Shown here: positions 26,524 to 35,258 of the stretch, piece by piece
Position numbering within the stretch: position 1 is the stretch's first letter
How the letters are laid out: each line of letters starts with the position of its first letter
DNA from: Desulfoferrobacter suflitae
GTDB lineage: Bacteria; Desulfobacterota; Syntrophobacteria; Syntrophobacterales; Syntrophobacteraceae
Assembly: GCF_022603395.1 (NCBI RefSeq)
Contig: NZ_JAIBKA010000002.1
Location: 124,001-188,000 of the forward strand
Direction of reading: 5' to 3'
Length of the DNA stretch: 64,000 nucleotides
Made by a program: the position numbers and the translations under genes
Notes under the pieces: generated by a model
What the model was told of the DNA's origin: nothing
The model's input: the letters and a program-made list of their open reading frames with translations, nothing else
The model's database searches: none

Positions 26524-27077
26524 CCCAAAAAACCTTTTATTTTTTTCTTTTCGCCCAGCAGCTCGGGGTTCAGGTAATCATCCGCCAGCTGCAGGTAATG
26601 AAGAACGCTGCTCCGGGTGAGCTCCCGCTCATCCGGCCCAATCGCCTTTTTGAGCGTTGCGGGAATACCCATCACCAATGACTGGGGAGGGATCTCTGTC
26701 CCCGGCGCAACCACTGAGCCGGCGGCCACCACGGATCCCGCACCAATCTTTGCACCATCCAAGATAATCGCGCCCATACCAATCAGGCACTCATCTCCAA
26801 TAATACAACCATGTACAATCGCTCGGTGGCCAATGGTTATTCGATTGCCGATCTCCAGCGGAAACTTCCCTTCAGTGACATGCAGAACGCAGTTATCCTG
26901 GACGTTGGTTTCCGAACCAATCCGTATGTAGTGGACATCACCACGCACGACCGTGTTGAACCAGATGCTCGAACGATCGCCAATCACAACATCGCCAATG
27001 ACCCAGGCCCCCGGCGCAATGAATACTTCCTCACCCAGCCTCGGGTAGCTATGCTTATAGGGCAAAATCCCCATCAT
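26520..27077 (-). CDS. Gamma-carbonic anhydrase family protein
   Basis: A 185-residue left-handed beta-helix protein of the gamma-class carbonic anhydrase/YrdA family. Hexapeptide repeats run from residue 20 to 145. Conserved metal-ligand positions are in NCVLHV, TIGHRAIVHGC. The Arg-Gly-Asp stretch VVRGDVHYIRIG is typical. It may hydrate CO2, although many YrdA proteins lack measurable activity. I chose the ATG at 27077, which follows GGGAGGACAG; a longer frame to 27185 adds a basic, non-conserved extension. ThrC lies just upstream on the same strand. Confidence 0.9.
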   Translation of the reverse strand: MMGILPYKHSYPRLGEEVFIAPGAWVIGDVVIGDRSSIWFNTVVRGDVHYIRIGSETNVQDNCVLHVTEGKFPLEIGNRITIGHRAIVHGCIIGDECLIGMGAIILDGAKIGAGSVVAAGSVVAPGTEIPPQSLVMGIPATLKKAIGPDERELTRSSVLHYLQLADDYLNPELLGEKKKIKGFLG

Positions 27078-27181
27078 TACTGTCCTCCCACAAAATGAAC
27101 TCCCGCGCAGTCTCTTTTTGCACAGGTTTGTTGGCTTACCACCTGTCCTCGGTTCAGGCACGCCAGCTTTCTGCTGCGTGC

Positions 27182-28690
27182 TCATTTGCTCAATCTGCTC
27201 AATCCCAGTAAAGCGGCGATCTGTTCGGCGCTGTGCTCGACAAAAAGTTGCAGCTCGGTGGCCTTCAACCGCCTGCCGACCGCCGGCGTGGCCATGTCGT
27301 CGGGAGGAGCCAGCACAACGGGGGCGTTTCTCAACTCCCCTTTGGGAACTACACCAAATGCGGGCTCGAAGTCATCGGCGAAATACTTTTCCTGAAATAC
27401 GGCAAATTTTAGAGCATGGGCCGTGGCATCCAGTACCGCTCCGCGCTCCCCTGACAGCTCGCCGGTTTTGGCCAAGCGGCGCAGACCGGCTAAACACTCC
27501 CCGCCCTGTGTGCAGGAGATATGACCATTTCGATTAGCCGTCAACATGGCATCCATGATTTCCTGCTCACTCACCTGCACTACCTGAACGCCCTTGTAGC
27601 CGGCAATTTCACGATATTTTTCGACAAGTCGGACCACTCTTGGCATCGAAACCGGATTACCGATCATGGCCGCCTGCGCCACGCTCGGCCTCACCACAAC
27701 CGGTCGGAACTCTCTCTTGCCGGGGTCGGCTTCGAGATAGTAGAGGTAGACAGGATTTGCATGTTCCGACTGCACTCCGACCACCACCGGCAAAGAAGTA
27801 ATGATCTGCAATTCGTAAAGCTTCAAAAACCCTTCGAGCACCGCCGTGATATTCCCGGCATTACCGATCGGCACCACTACAACCAGATCTTCGACATCGT
27901 AGTCAAAGTCTTGAGCAATCTCGTAACTGAATGATTCCTGCCCGAGAATTCTCCAGGCGTTTTTGGAGTTCATCAGAGCCACCGGATAATTCTCGGAAAG
28001 ATATTCGACAACCTTCATGCAATCGTCAAATACACCCGGGATTTCTATCACTTTTGCTCCACTCCCGAGCGGCTGCCCCAACTGTTGTGGAGTCACCTTG
28101 CCTTGGGGCAGCAGCACAGCTGATTTCACGTGATGCGTCATGTAGGACGCATACAAAGCGGCGGCCGCAGATGTGTCACCGGTCGAGGCACAAATGGCCA
28201 GTATCTCCCCCCAACCTTGACTTTTTGCAGCAAAGTTCAGGTAGCTGAAAGCACTCGCCATTCCCCGATCCTTGAAAGATGCGCTGGGATTCTGCCCGTC
28301 ATTCTTGAACCAAAAACGAAATCCCGCCCAATCGCGCAGCCTGCTGTTCGCCTCCACTATCGGAGTATGGCCCTCCCCGAGATAGATGATGGAATCCAAC
28401 GGCAGCACCGAACCAAGCAACTCATGATAACGATAGATGCCCTTCAGCGGCGCAGCGGTCAGCATGGCTCGATAATCGAAAATCTTGCGCCACAGCCGGC
28501 CGGAAATCAGCTTCAAGCGATCCCACTGGTTATCCCTGATCATCAGGACATTCTTGCAATCCGGGCATGTGTAGAAAAGACTCCCGACACTGAATTGCTG
28601 GTTGCAGCCGAAACATTGATACACATATTCGCCGGAGGGCTGGGGAATGAGGTAGGGCTGTACCTCCTGTGGAAAATGTTCGATTTTCAT
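27182..28690 (-). CDS. thrC: Threonine synthase
   Basis: A 502-residue PLP enzyme that converts O-phosphohomoserine to threonine. An N-terminal zinc ribbon (CFGCNQQF and CPDCKN) precedes the fold. The PLP lysine lies in NPSASFKDRGMA, the phosphate loop in VPIGNAGNITA, and CASTGDTSAAAALYAS is the substrate region. CTQGGECLAGL near the C-terminus is characteristic. Length is slightly above bacterial ThrC because of the zinc ribbon and a C-terminal extension of about 40 residues. The call is firm at the family level; related cystathionine or 2,3-diaminopropionate enzymes are less likely. Confidence 0.9.
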   Translation of the reverse strand: MKIEHFPQEVQPYLIPQPSGEYVYQCFGCNQQFSVGSLFYTCPDCKNVLMIRDNQWDRLKLISGRLWRKIFDYRAMLTAAPLKGIYRYHELLGSVLPLDSIIYLGEGHTPIVEANSRLRDWAGFRFWFKNDGQNPSASFKDRGMASAFSYLNFAAKSQGWGEILAICASTGDTSAAAALYASYMTHHVKSAVLLPQGKVTPQQLGQPLGSGAKVIEIPGVFDDCMKVVEYLSENYPVALMNSKNAWRILGQESFSYEIAQDFDYDVEDLVVVVPIGNAGNITAVLEGFLKLYELQIITSLPVVVGVQSEHANPVYLYYLEADPGKREFRPVVVRPSVAQAAMIGNPVSMPRVVRLVEKYREIAGYKGVQVVQVSEQEIMDAMLTANRNGHISCTQGGECLAGLRRLAKTGELSGERGAVLDATAHALKFAVFQEKYFADDFEPAFGVVPKGELRNAPVVLAPPDDMATPAVGRRLKATELQLFVEHSAEQIAALLGLSRLSK

Positions 28691-29108
28691 CGGCTATGGC
28701 TCCTGAATGTTCGATGATCGAATGTGCGATGCCTCACACGCCGCATTGCCTCGAGAGTCTCCCATTACTATTCGCAGCGGCGGATCGTGTCAAGCAACCA
28801 TTGGAGGTCAGCTGCGGTTGTTTCAGCAAGAACCCTGACGGGGTTTCCAGCGAGCAGGCATAACTGCGCCGCGCTGCGCAATGGCAGCAAATGTTGCATA
28901 AATGCCACACATTGGGACCTCAGTGTGTATTTTTTACCACTTCCCCTTTAATTCTTCTCAAGAAAATCCATAGCTTGACCTTTTAACGAAATCCATGTAA
29001 AAGGACTTCCAGATTTCAGACTTTCCTTTGACAGAATCGAGGGAAAGTCGTAATTAGACCTTTGGCATGGTTGGTGCTTGAAGGGTTTTTGCGAGGAGGA
29101 AAAGGGGC
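28691..29108. other. Divergent intergenic region, thrC / lpxC
   Basis: About 420 bases between the divergent thrC and lpxC genes. The lpxC-proximal end carries a sigma-54-type promoter (listed separately). The rest shows no gene, RNA element or clear thrC promoter. Confidence 0.5.
29062..29078 (+). promoter_or_regulatory. Sigma-54 promoter for lpxC-DUF4390-ntrYX
   Basis: TTGGCATGGTTGGTGCT agrees with the sigma-54 consensus (YTGGCACGRNNNTTGCW) at all fixed positions except two. The invariant GG (29064-29065) and GC (29076-29077) are separated by exactly ten bases. Transcription would start near 29089, just before the AGGAGG ribosome site of lpxC. The operon encodes NtrX, an activator that would act on this class of promoter. 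Confidence 0.65.
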
Positions 29109-30059
29109 TTGAATAACGGTTTTCTGAGACAGCACACTATCAAGAGAGAAGTGTGGTGTAGAGGGATAGGTTTACATTCCGGCGCAAAGGTTTTGATGAA
29201 ATTGAAACCGGCACCGCCCAATTTCGGCTATCGCTTTTGCCGGACTGATATCCCTGACTGCCCGGTCATCACCGCACATCACAATCAGGTGGTCGATACC
29301 CTGTTCGCTACCACCATCGGTTTCAACGGGGTGGTGGTCTCCACCGTAGAACACCTCCTGGCAACGTTTTTCGGTTCGCGCATCGATAATATAATGGTGG
29401 AATTGGATGGGCCCGAAGTCCCTATTTTTGACGGCAGTGCGGCCACCTATTTACGGCTGTTGGAGCGGGCGGGACTGCAAGAACAAACGGCGCCGCGTAC
29501 CTACCTGAAGATCGAACAACCCATTTTAGTCAAAGAGGGCGACTCATTTATAAAGGCATTTCCCGCAGATTGCTTTCGCGTCCACTACCTGATAGACTTT
29601 TCCCACCCTCTGGTTGGCAGACAAGAGTATTCCTGGAGCTTCAACGAAAAAAGCTTTGCCCGTGAAATTGCCAAAGCCAGAACCTTCGGCTTTTTCAAGG
29701 ATGTTCAAAAGCTCCAGGGCATGGGTCTGGCTCGCGGCGGATCATTGGATAATGCCATCGTGTTTGATGAACATCGCATCCTTAACAACGATGGTTTGAG
29801 GTATAATAATGAATGCGTACGCCACAAGATCCTTGATTTCATGGGAGATCTGGCTTTGGCCGGAATGCCTTTGGTGGGCCATTTTCAGGCCTATAAGGCG
29901 GGCCATGCCCTGCATAATCGCTTCTTGAACCAACTCGTATCCGCACCCAGCAACTATGCGATATTAAACGTTGCTGCACCAATACCCCGGTCCTACCTGA
30001 GGTCTCCATCCTTTCCCCTGTTTCCCGAAAGATTTTCGCCCGCCACCAAGGCCCTTTAG
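29109..30059 (+). CDS. lpxC: UDP-3-O-acyl-N-acetylglucosamine deacetylase
   Basis: A 316-residue LpxC, the zinc deacetylase that commits UDP-acyl-GlcNAc to lipid A synthesis. Zinc ligands are His82 in STVEHLLA and His239/Asp243 in HKILDFMGD. The catalytic His is in KAGHALHNRF. Other motifs: GIGLHSG near the N-terminus and GPEVPIFDGSA. It starts at a TTG after a strong AGGAGG site; no alternative ATG keeps the N-terminal motif. It leads an operon with a DUF4390 gene and ntrYX, placing outer-membrane synthesis under the same promoter as an envelope/nitrogen-type two-component system. Confidence 0.93.
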   Translation: MNNGFLRQHTIKREVWCRGIGLHSGAKVLMKLKPAPPNFGYRFCRTDIPDCPVITAHHNQVVDTLFATTIGFNGVVVSTVEHLLATFFGSRIDNIMVELDGPEVPIFDGSAATYLRLLERAGLQEQTAPRTYLKIEQPILVKEGDSFIKAFPADCFRVHYLIDFSHPLVGRQEYSWSFNEKSFAREIAKARTFGFFKDVQKLQGMGLARGGSLDNAIVFDEHRILNNDGLRYNNECVRHKILDFMGDLALAGMPLVGHFQAYKAGHALHNRFLNQLVSAPSNYAILNVAAPIPRSYLRSPSFPLFPERFSPATKAL

Positions 30060-30145
30060 GCTCTCCCGGCAAAACTCCTTGAGTTTGGAATGCCTCTCCG
30101 TTAAGATAGCCGCTATTGTCAAAATTGTTATGAGCGGCTTTGGAA

Positions 30146-30727
30146 ATGATGAGAATCGCGTTCCCACTCATACTTTGCTGCGGCGTTTGCGCTGCCGCCC
30201 TGGGCGGCTTCGCGCCTGCCACTGCAGCCGCCAGGAATAGAGCGGAGATCGTCGAAGTCTACCTGAAGCCCCACATGAAGAACCTCGAACTGAGCTTGCA
30301 CATCGAAAATTGCTTCACCCCCAAAATGGAAGAGGCGATCCTGAGCGGTGTGGAGACCACGTTCAAGATATTGTTGGTCTTGGAAAAGAAGGGTTTTCTT
30401 TTTTTCAGCAATAAACTGCTCAACCTCTCCCTCGAACACTCCATCAAATACGACCGGTTGAACAATGAATTTCACGTGACGCTTCCCGAACAGCCCGGGA
30501 AAGTCCTGGCCACTGCCGATTTCGCTGAGGCCAAACAATGGATGAGCAGAGTGGAAGATCTCTCCCTCATACCCGTCTGGCGGTTGGAAAAAGAAACCGA
30601 ATACAAATTGCGGATCAAGGCGGAACTTTCCAAAGTTCGCCTGCCTCTTTTTTTCCGCTACATTTTCTATTTCGTGTCGCTCTGGGACTTTGAAACCAAG
30701 TGGCATGAGGTAACATTCACCCTGTGA
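30146..30727 (+). CDS. DUF4390 domain protein, exported
   Basis: A 193-residue protein of the DUF4390 family, of unknown function and often found immediately before ntrY. Residues about 3-30 form a signal peptide (FPLILCCGVCAAALGGFA). The remainder is a beta-rich domain with SLHIENCFTPKMEEAILSG and the C-terminal FRYIFYFVSLWDFETKWHEV, which is typical of the family. Its stop overlaps the NtrY start (TGATG), so translation is coupled. Position suggests that it is a periplasmic partner of the NtrY sensor domain. Confidence 0.8.
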   Translation: MMRIAFPLILCCGVCAAALGGFAPATAAARNRAEIVEVYLKPHMKNLELSLHIENCFTPKMEEAILSGVETTFKILLVLEKKGFLFFSNKLLNLSLEHSIKYDRLNNEFHVTLPEQPGKVLATADFAEAKQWMSRVEDLSLIPVWRLEKETEYKLRIKAELSKVRLPLFFRYIFYFVSLWDFETKWHEVTFTL

Positions 30728-32964
30728 TGTCAATTCCCATGGATCACACCCTATCACCCGATCCGAATCGATATCGGCGCAAAGAGCGTTTCTGGCTGAT
30801 CGCGCTCCTGATTCTAATTGTGACCTTTGGATCTCTGGGCGGATGGTTCTTCGAATTTCAGTCGGACTTGTCCCTTTTGAGCAACATTTTGCTGTTTGGA
30901 CTGATCAATTTCAATGTCATTCTGCTCCTGCTCCTCGCTTATCTGGTATTACGCAATATCGTCAAGCTAATTTTCGAACGCAAACGCAATATCTTGGGGC
31001 ACAAACTGCGCACCCGCCTGGTCATCGCCTTCATCGGCCTCTGCCTCATCCCGACCCTGCCGCTGTTTTGGATTGCCACTCAATTCATCTCCTTCAGTCT
31101 TGACTACTGGTTCAGTCACCAGGTCGAACAATCCCTGGAACAATCCGTGCAACTTGGCAAGGACTATCTCAACGAGGAAAAGCAGGATCTGATGTTCGAT
31201 GCCAAACTGGTCAGGAATGAACTGCAGAAGTTTTTCGCGCTAAACGGTGCCATGCCCCAGAAGTCGGAACCATTCTACCCTCCGTTACTCGAACAATATC
31301 ATCTGGATGGTATCTTTCTCGCCAATGCTGACGAAACGGTCATCTGGAGCGTTCATGACCCGCAAATAGGCGTGGACGATGTGCGTAAATTGCCTCTTCT
31401 CCTCTGGCAGGGCAACGAAGCTCATCCCCCTGTTGAGCACCTGAGTTTTGATGGCAAAAGGCAAGGTTTGGCGGTGGTTATTCCGCTCTCCATTTCCGAC
31501 GGTTCTCTGCGGATGATTTCCGCCAGCCTCATCGCCATCCGCTTCCTGCCCGCAGTCATCACCGACAAATTGGCGTCCATAACCAGCGGTTACGAAGACT
31601 ACCTGCAGCTAAAATTGCTGCAGAATCCGCTCAAGACCAGCAACTTCATAACCTTTTCCATCGTGACCCTGCTGGTCATCTTTGCGGCGGTGTGGTTCGG
31701 CTTTTTTCTTGCCAAGAACATGACGGTTCCCATCCAGTCGCTCGTTTCCGCCACACGCGAGGTTGCAGACGGGAATCTCGAGGTAGAATTGAAGTCCGAG
31801 CGACAGGATGAACTCGGCATGCTCATCAACTCGTTCAATACCATGGTGCATGACCTGCGCGAAAGCCGCGAACAACTGGCCAGCGCCTACGTCGCGTTGC
31901 AACAAAACCACGCAGAGCTTGAAGATCGCAAAGTGTATATGGAAATCGTGCTGAAGAATGTCGCTGCGGGAGTCGTGAGCGTCGACGCCGAGGGAAAGAT
32001 TGTGACCATGAACAAATCGGCGGAGGGCATATTTGGACTCCCAGCGGAACAAGTCAGGGGAAGGCCTTATGACGAGTTTCTGGAGCACGATCACCGGGAG
32101 ATTGTCGAGTCCTTTCGTCGGACATATCAAGCCACCCGCCAACTCTATTTTGAACAGCAGCTGAGAGTCAGCATCAACAGGATTCCGAGAACTTTGCTTA
32201 TCAAGGCATCCATTTTGCGTGACGAACGGAATCGGCACCTGGGCCTGGTGGTTGTACTCGACGACCTGACAGATCTGGAGAAGGCACAACGGATGGCAGC
32301 GTGGCGCGAGGTGGCCCGGCGCATAGCCCACGAGATCAAAAACCCGCTCACCCCCATTCAACTATCCGCCCAGCGGCTTCGCCGTCGCTATTCAGAACTG
32401 CTCGGCAACGGTGAATCCACGTTCGACGAATGCACTCGCACCATTTTGCAGCAGGTCGAACTGATGAAACACCTGGTAAACGAGTTCTCAAAATTTGCCC
32501 GCCTTCCCCAAGTACGGCCCATCCCTTCCCACCTGCCGGCAATTATTGAAGAGAGCCTCGCTATCTATCGGCACACCTACCCTCAGATCTCGTTTTTATC
32601 CAAGACCACTGGAGATTTTCCTTCAATTATGCTTGATCCGGTGCAATTTAGACAGGTGATGGCCAACCTGCTCGACAATTCCGTCCACGCTCTCGGTGGG
32701 GACGACGGTCAAATTGAAGTGAAACTCTCCTACGACCCGGTCTTGAAAATTGTACGAATAGATTGCTCAGACAACGGCCACGGAGTCTCTCAGAAAGACA
32801 AGGTGCGCATGTTTGAACCGTACTATTCGACGAAGGAAAAGGGCACCGGCCTCGGGTTGACCATCGTGGCAAGCATCGTGGCAGACCACAGCGGTTTCAT
32901 CAGGGTGCGCGACAACGACCCCAAAGGCACTGTCATTTCGATAGAGCTGCCCGGATCAGCCTGA
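30727..32964 (+). CDS. ntrY: NtrY-like sensor histidine kinase
   Basis: A 745-residue membrane sensor kinase of the NtrY family. Three membrane helices near the N-terminus and one near residue 315 bracket a periplasmic region. HAMP covers about 330-385, PAS about 400-515, and the H-box is EVARRIAHEIKNPLTPIQLS. HATPase motifs are DNSVHAL, DNGHGV and GTGLGLTIV. It autophosphorylates on the H-box His and passes phosphate to NtrX. The start is the ATG at 30727 overlapping the stop of the DUF4390 gene; a GTG three bases upstream is also possible. Confidence 0.9.
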   Translation: MSIPMDHTLSPDPNRYRRKERFWLIALLILIVTFGSLGGWFFEFQSDLSLLSNILLFGLINFNVILLLLLAYLVLRNIVKLIFERKRNILGHKLRTRLVIAFIGLCLIPTLPLFWIATQFISFSLDYWFSHQVEQSLEQSVQLGKDYLNEEKQDLMFDAKLVRNELQKFFALNGAMPQKSEPFYPPLLEQYHLDGIFLANADETVIWSVHDPQIGVDDVRKLPLLLWQGNEAHPPVEHLSFDGKRQGLAVVIPLSISDGSLRMISASLIAIRFLPAVITDKLASITSGYEDYLQLKLLQNPLKTSNFITFSIVTLLVIFAAVWFGFFLAKNMTVPIQSLVSATREVADGNLEVELKSERQDELGMLINSFNTMVHDLRESREQLASAYVALQQNHAELEDRKVYMEIVLKNVAAGVVSVDAEGKIVTMNKSAEGIFGLPAEQVRGRPYDEFLEHDHREIVESFRRTYQATRQLYFEQQLRVSINRIPRTLLIKASILRDERNRHLGLVVVLDDLTDLEKAQRMAAWREVARRIAHEIKNPLTPIQLSAQRLRRRYSELLGNGESTFDECTRTILQQVELMKHLVNEFSKFARLPQVRPIPSHLPAIIEESLAIYRHTYPQISFLSKTTGDFPSIMLDPVQFRQVMANLLDNSVHALGGDDGQIEVKLSYDPVLKIVRIDCSDNGHGVSQKDKVRMFEPYYSTKEKGTGLGLTIVASIVADHSGFIRVRDNDPKGTVISIELPGSA

Positions 32965-33027
32965 CGGGGAAGCGTGGAGTTCTTCCCTTGCGATCAATCT
33001 AGTGTACGAAGTGGTGGTGAGGCATCA

Positions 33028-34395
33028 GTGGAATCGAGAATCCTGATCGTTGACGATGAAGCCAGCATTTTGAAATCCCTCGGCGGTGCGCTGCAGGACG
33101 AGGGCTACCGCGTCAGCCTGGCTACATCCGGCGACAAGGCTCAGGAAGACATTCGCAAAGACCCTCCGGACCTCATTTTTCTTGATATATGGATGCCCGG
33201 CAAGGATGGTTTAACGACGCTTAAGGAAATCAAGAAATCTTTTCCCCAGATTCCGGTCATAATCATTTCCGGGCACGGCACCATTGAAACCGCCGTGAAG
33301 GCAACGAAGTTCGGTGCATTCGATTTTGTGGAAAAGCCCCTCTCCCTTGAACGGATTCTGGTATCCATCCAGAATGCAATACAATTTCAAAGACTTGAAG
33401 AAGAAAATCTGCTTTGGCGACAGCGCGCCATGCACCGCCATCAGATCACCGGCGAGAGTGCCGCGATCCAATCATTGAGTGCCCAAATCGAGCGCGCCGC
33501 CCCAACCAACGCCACTGTTTTCATTACGGGAGAGAACGGTACCGGGAAGGAACTGGTGGCCAGGATGATTCACCATCAGAGCCGCAGAAGTGGCCGACCG
33601 ATGATCGAGGTGAATTGTGCCGCAATTCCCGAGGAGCTGATCGAAAGCGAGCTGTTTGGCCATGAAAAGGGTTCATTTACGGGGGCAACAGAAAGGCGCA
33701 AAGGCAAGTTCGACCTGGCCAACGAAGGAACCCTGTTCCTCGATGAGATCGGTGACATGAGTTTGAAAACTCAGGCCAAGATTCTTCGCATCATACAAGA
33801 GCAAATCTTCGAAAGAGTGGGGGGAGCTACCCCGATATCTGTGGATGTGCGAATTGTGGCAGCAACCAACAAGGATTTGCAGAAAGAAATTGACACCGGA
33901 AATTTCCGGCAGGATCTCTTTTACCGGCTGAACGTGATCCCCATCCACGTTCCACCTCTTCGCGAGAGGCTTGAAGACATCCCATTGCTGGTGGAAGAGT
34001 TCATCGACGCCTACGCTTACGAGAGCGCACTGGGGAGGAAAAAGATCGAGCCCGAAGTCCTTGCCATGCTTCAGCATTACTCTTGGCCTGGAAATGTCAG
34101 GGAACTCCGCAACTTCATCGAACGACTGATCATTATGAGTCCCAAGGAGAATATCGGGCTGAAGGATGTCCCACAGGATTTCCTTCGCCTGCTGCCGGAC
34201 AGACAGGAGACCGTTGATCCGTATGCGCAGGACACCCTCAGGGAAGCTCGTGCGCAGTTTGAACGGGAATATCTTCTGAGAAAATTAGAACAATTCTCCT
34301 GGAACGTGTCGCTTACCGCCGCGGAAATCGGCATCGAGCGCAGCCATCTGCATCGCAAGATGAAACTTTTGGGCATCAAGGAAGACACCGAATAG
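33028..34395 (+). CDS. ntrX: NtrX-like sigma-54-dependent response regulator
   Basis: A 455-residue sigma-54 activator. Residues 1-120 are a receiver ([17 protein letters not shown] with the phospho-acceptor Asp, and EKPLS). Residues about 135-375 are the AAA+ domain with [17 protein letters not shown] and GSFTGA, a variant of the GAFTGA loop that contacts sigma-54. The C-terminus holds a Fis-type helix-turn-helix ([23 protein letters not shown]). I chose the GTG at 33028, after GGTGAGG, because the receiver begins there; an upstream GTG at 32974 would add 18 residues. A hairpin terminator follows. Confidence 0.9.
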   Translation: MESRILIVDDEASILKSLGGALQDEGYRVSLATSGDKAQEDIRKDPPDLIFLDIWMPGKDGLTTLKEIKKSFPQIPVIIISGHGTIETAVKATKFGAFDFVEKPLSLERILVSIQNAIQFQRLEEENLLWRQRAMHRHQITGESAAIQSLSAQIERAAPTNATVFITGENGTGKELVARMIHHQSRRSGRPMIEVNCAAIPEELIESELFGHEKGSFTGATERRKGKFDLANEGTLFLDEIGDMSLKTQAKILRIIQEQIFERVGGATPISVDVRIVAATNKDLQKEIDTGNFRQDLFYRLNVIPIHVPPLRERLEDIPLLVEEFIDAYAYESALGRKKIEPEVLAMLQHYSWPGNVRELRNFIERLIIMSPKENIGLKDVPQDFLRLLPDRQETVDPYAQDTLREARAQFEREYLLRKLEQFSWNVSLTAAEIGIERSHLHRKMKLLGIKEDTE

Positions 34396-34434
34396 CCGCC
34401 ATTTTTCAGGCAGGAAACTGCCCGCAATTGTAAC

Positions 34435-34464
34435 GTCTCCGAAAGGAAGGAGACTTTCGCTTTT
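34435..34464 (+). terminator. Probable terminator of the lpxC-ntrYX operon
   Basis: A GTCTCC/GGAGAC stem with an eight-base purine-rich loop is followed by TTTCGCTTTT, 40 bases after the ntrX stop. The stem is short, so the terminator is moderately supported. Confidence 0.6.
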
Positions 34465-34603
34465 ATGCCTGCAGTCCCGGTACATGAAACATTGCTTTGT
34501 ACTATGTGCTGGTCAGCAAGGATTGAAGTTGCTTGGATACTATTAGTACCCGGACGGTGGCCTGGGAGGCCGGCGACAGATAAGATAAGTAATTGATTTT
34601 ATT

Positions 34604-34679
34604 TGGTGGAGATGATCGGGATCGAACCGACGACCTCAGCCTTGCGAAGGCTGCGCTCTCCCAGCTGAGCTACATCCCC
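34604..34679 (-). tRNA. tRNA-Ala (CGC)
   Basis: A full cloverleaf is readable on the minus strand. The acceptor stem GGGGATG pairs with CATCTCC and contains the G3-U70 pair that identifies alanine tRNA. The D arm is GCTCAGCTGGGAGAGC, the anticodon loop TTCGCAA (anticodon CGC, reading GCG), and the T loop GTTCGATCC. The 3' CCA is encoded. Confidence 0.95.
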
Positions 34680-34691
34680 ACGCCCAAGCTT

Positions 34692-34721
34692 CTTATATAT
34701 CTTCTGTTGCCAGGGTGTCAA
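34692..34721 (-). promoter_or_regulatory. tRNA-Ala promoter
   Basis: A consensus -35 TTGACA (34716-34721) and a -10 TATAAG (34692-34697) are separated by 18 bases on the minus strand, directly upstream of the tRNA gene. Confidence 0.75.
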
Positions 34722-34861
34722 GAAACGAAAACTGGTAAAACCGCTCCCTGTGAGAGGCCCCATGTCTGCGGAGTGCAGTCAAGAGGTGCGCCCGGTTTCC
34801 ACCAACAATGCACTGCGCGAAAGCGGTCAACACAGGTGGAAAATAGGAGTCTGGTCCCGGT

Positions 34862-35059
34862 TCAATCATGGTTCAGGCTGGCCTTGCTCTGGCGATAGAA
34901 TTCGATCAAAAACTCCGCCTCCTTCGGGGAGAGATCGAAACGTTGAACCGCCTCATTCACCAGCTTTAGCAGAGATTTTTCAGGCTCCTCGTCCAGTTCG
35001 GCTGAAATCCACTTGACCGCCTTGCGAATGGCCTCCCCTTCGGGCATGATATTGGTCAT
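34862..35059 (-). CDS. Small conserved-looking hypothetical protein
   Basis: A 65-residue acidic, helical protein (MTNIMPEGEAIRKAVKWISA and following). AAGGAG lies 10 bases before this ATG, so I start it here. The same frame is open upstream to 35272, which would give 136 residues and overlap the end of cobT by 14 bases; whether that extension is translated is undecided. The protein has no signal peptide, membrane segment or metal motif. It lies downstream of cobT on the same strand. I do not recognise the family. Confidence 0.55.
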   Translation of the reverse strand: MTNIMPEGEAIRKAVKWISAELDEEPEKSLLKLVNEAVQRFDLSPKEAEFLIEFYRQSKASLNHD

Positions 35060-35258
35060 CGAAAACTTCTCCTTGTAAGGAATGGGTTGAATTTCACCAG
35101 CAAGCACACTATCAAAGACATTTCGCTCTGCGAATGTCGGGCCATCCCCCTCCATCCATACTGCCTTATGCAACCATTTGAAGAAAACGTCAACCATAGG
35201 CAAACATTCTCCGAAAATTGGAAAAAGACCTGCCTCTCTCCCGTTGAAAGTTCCCGTT

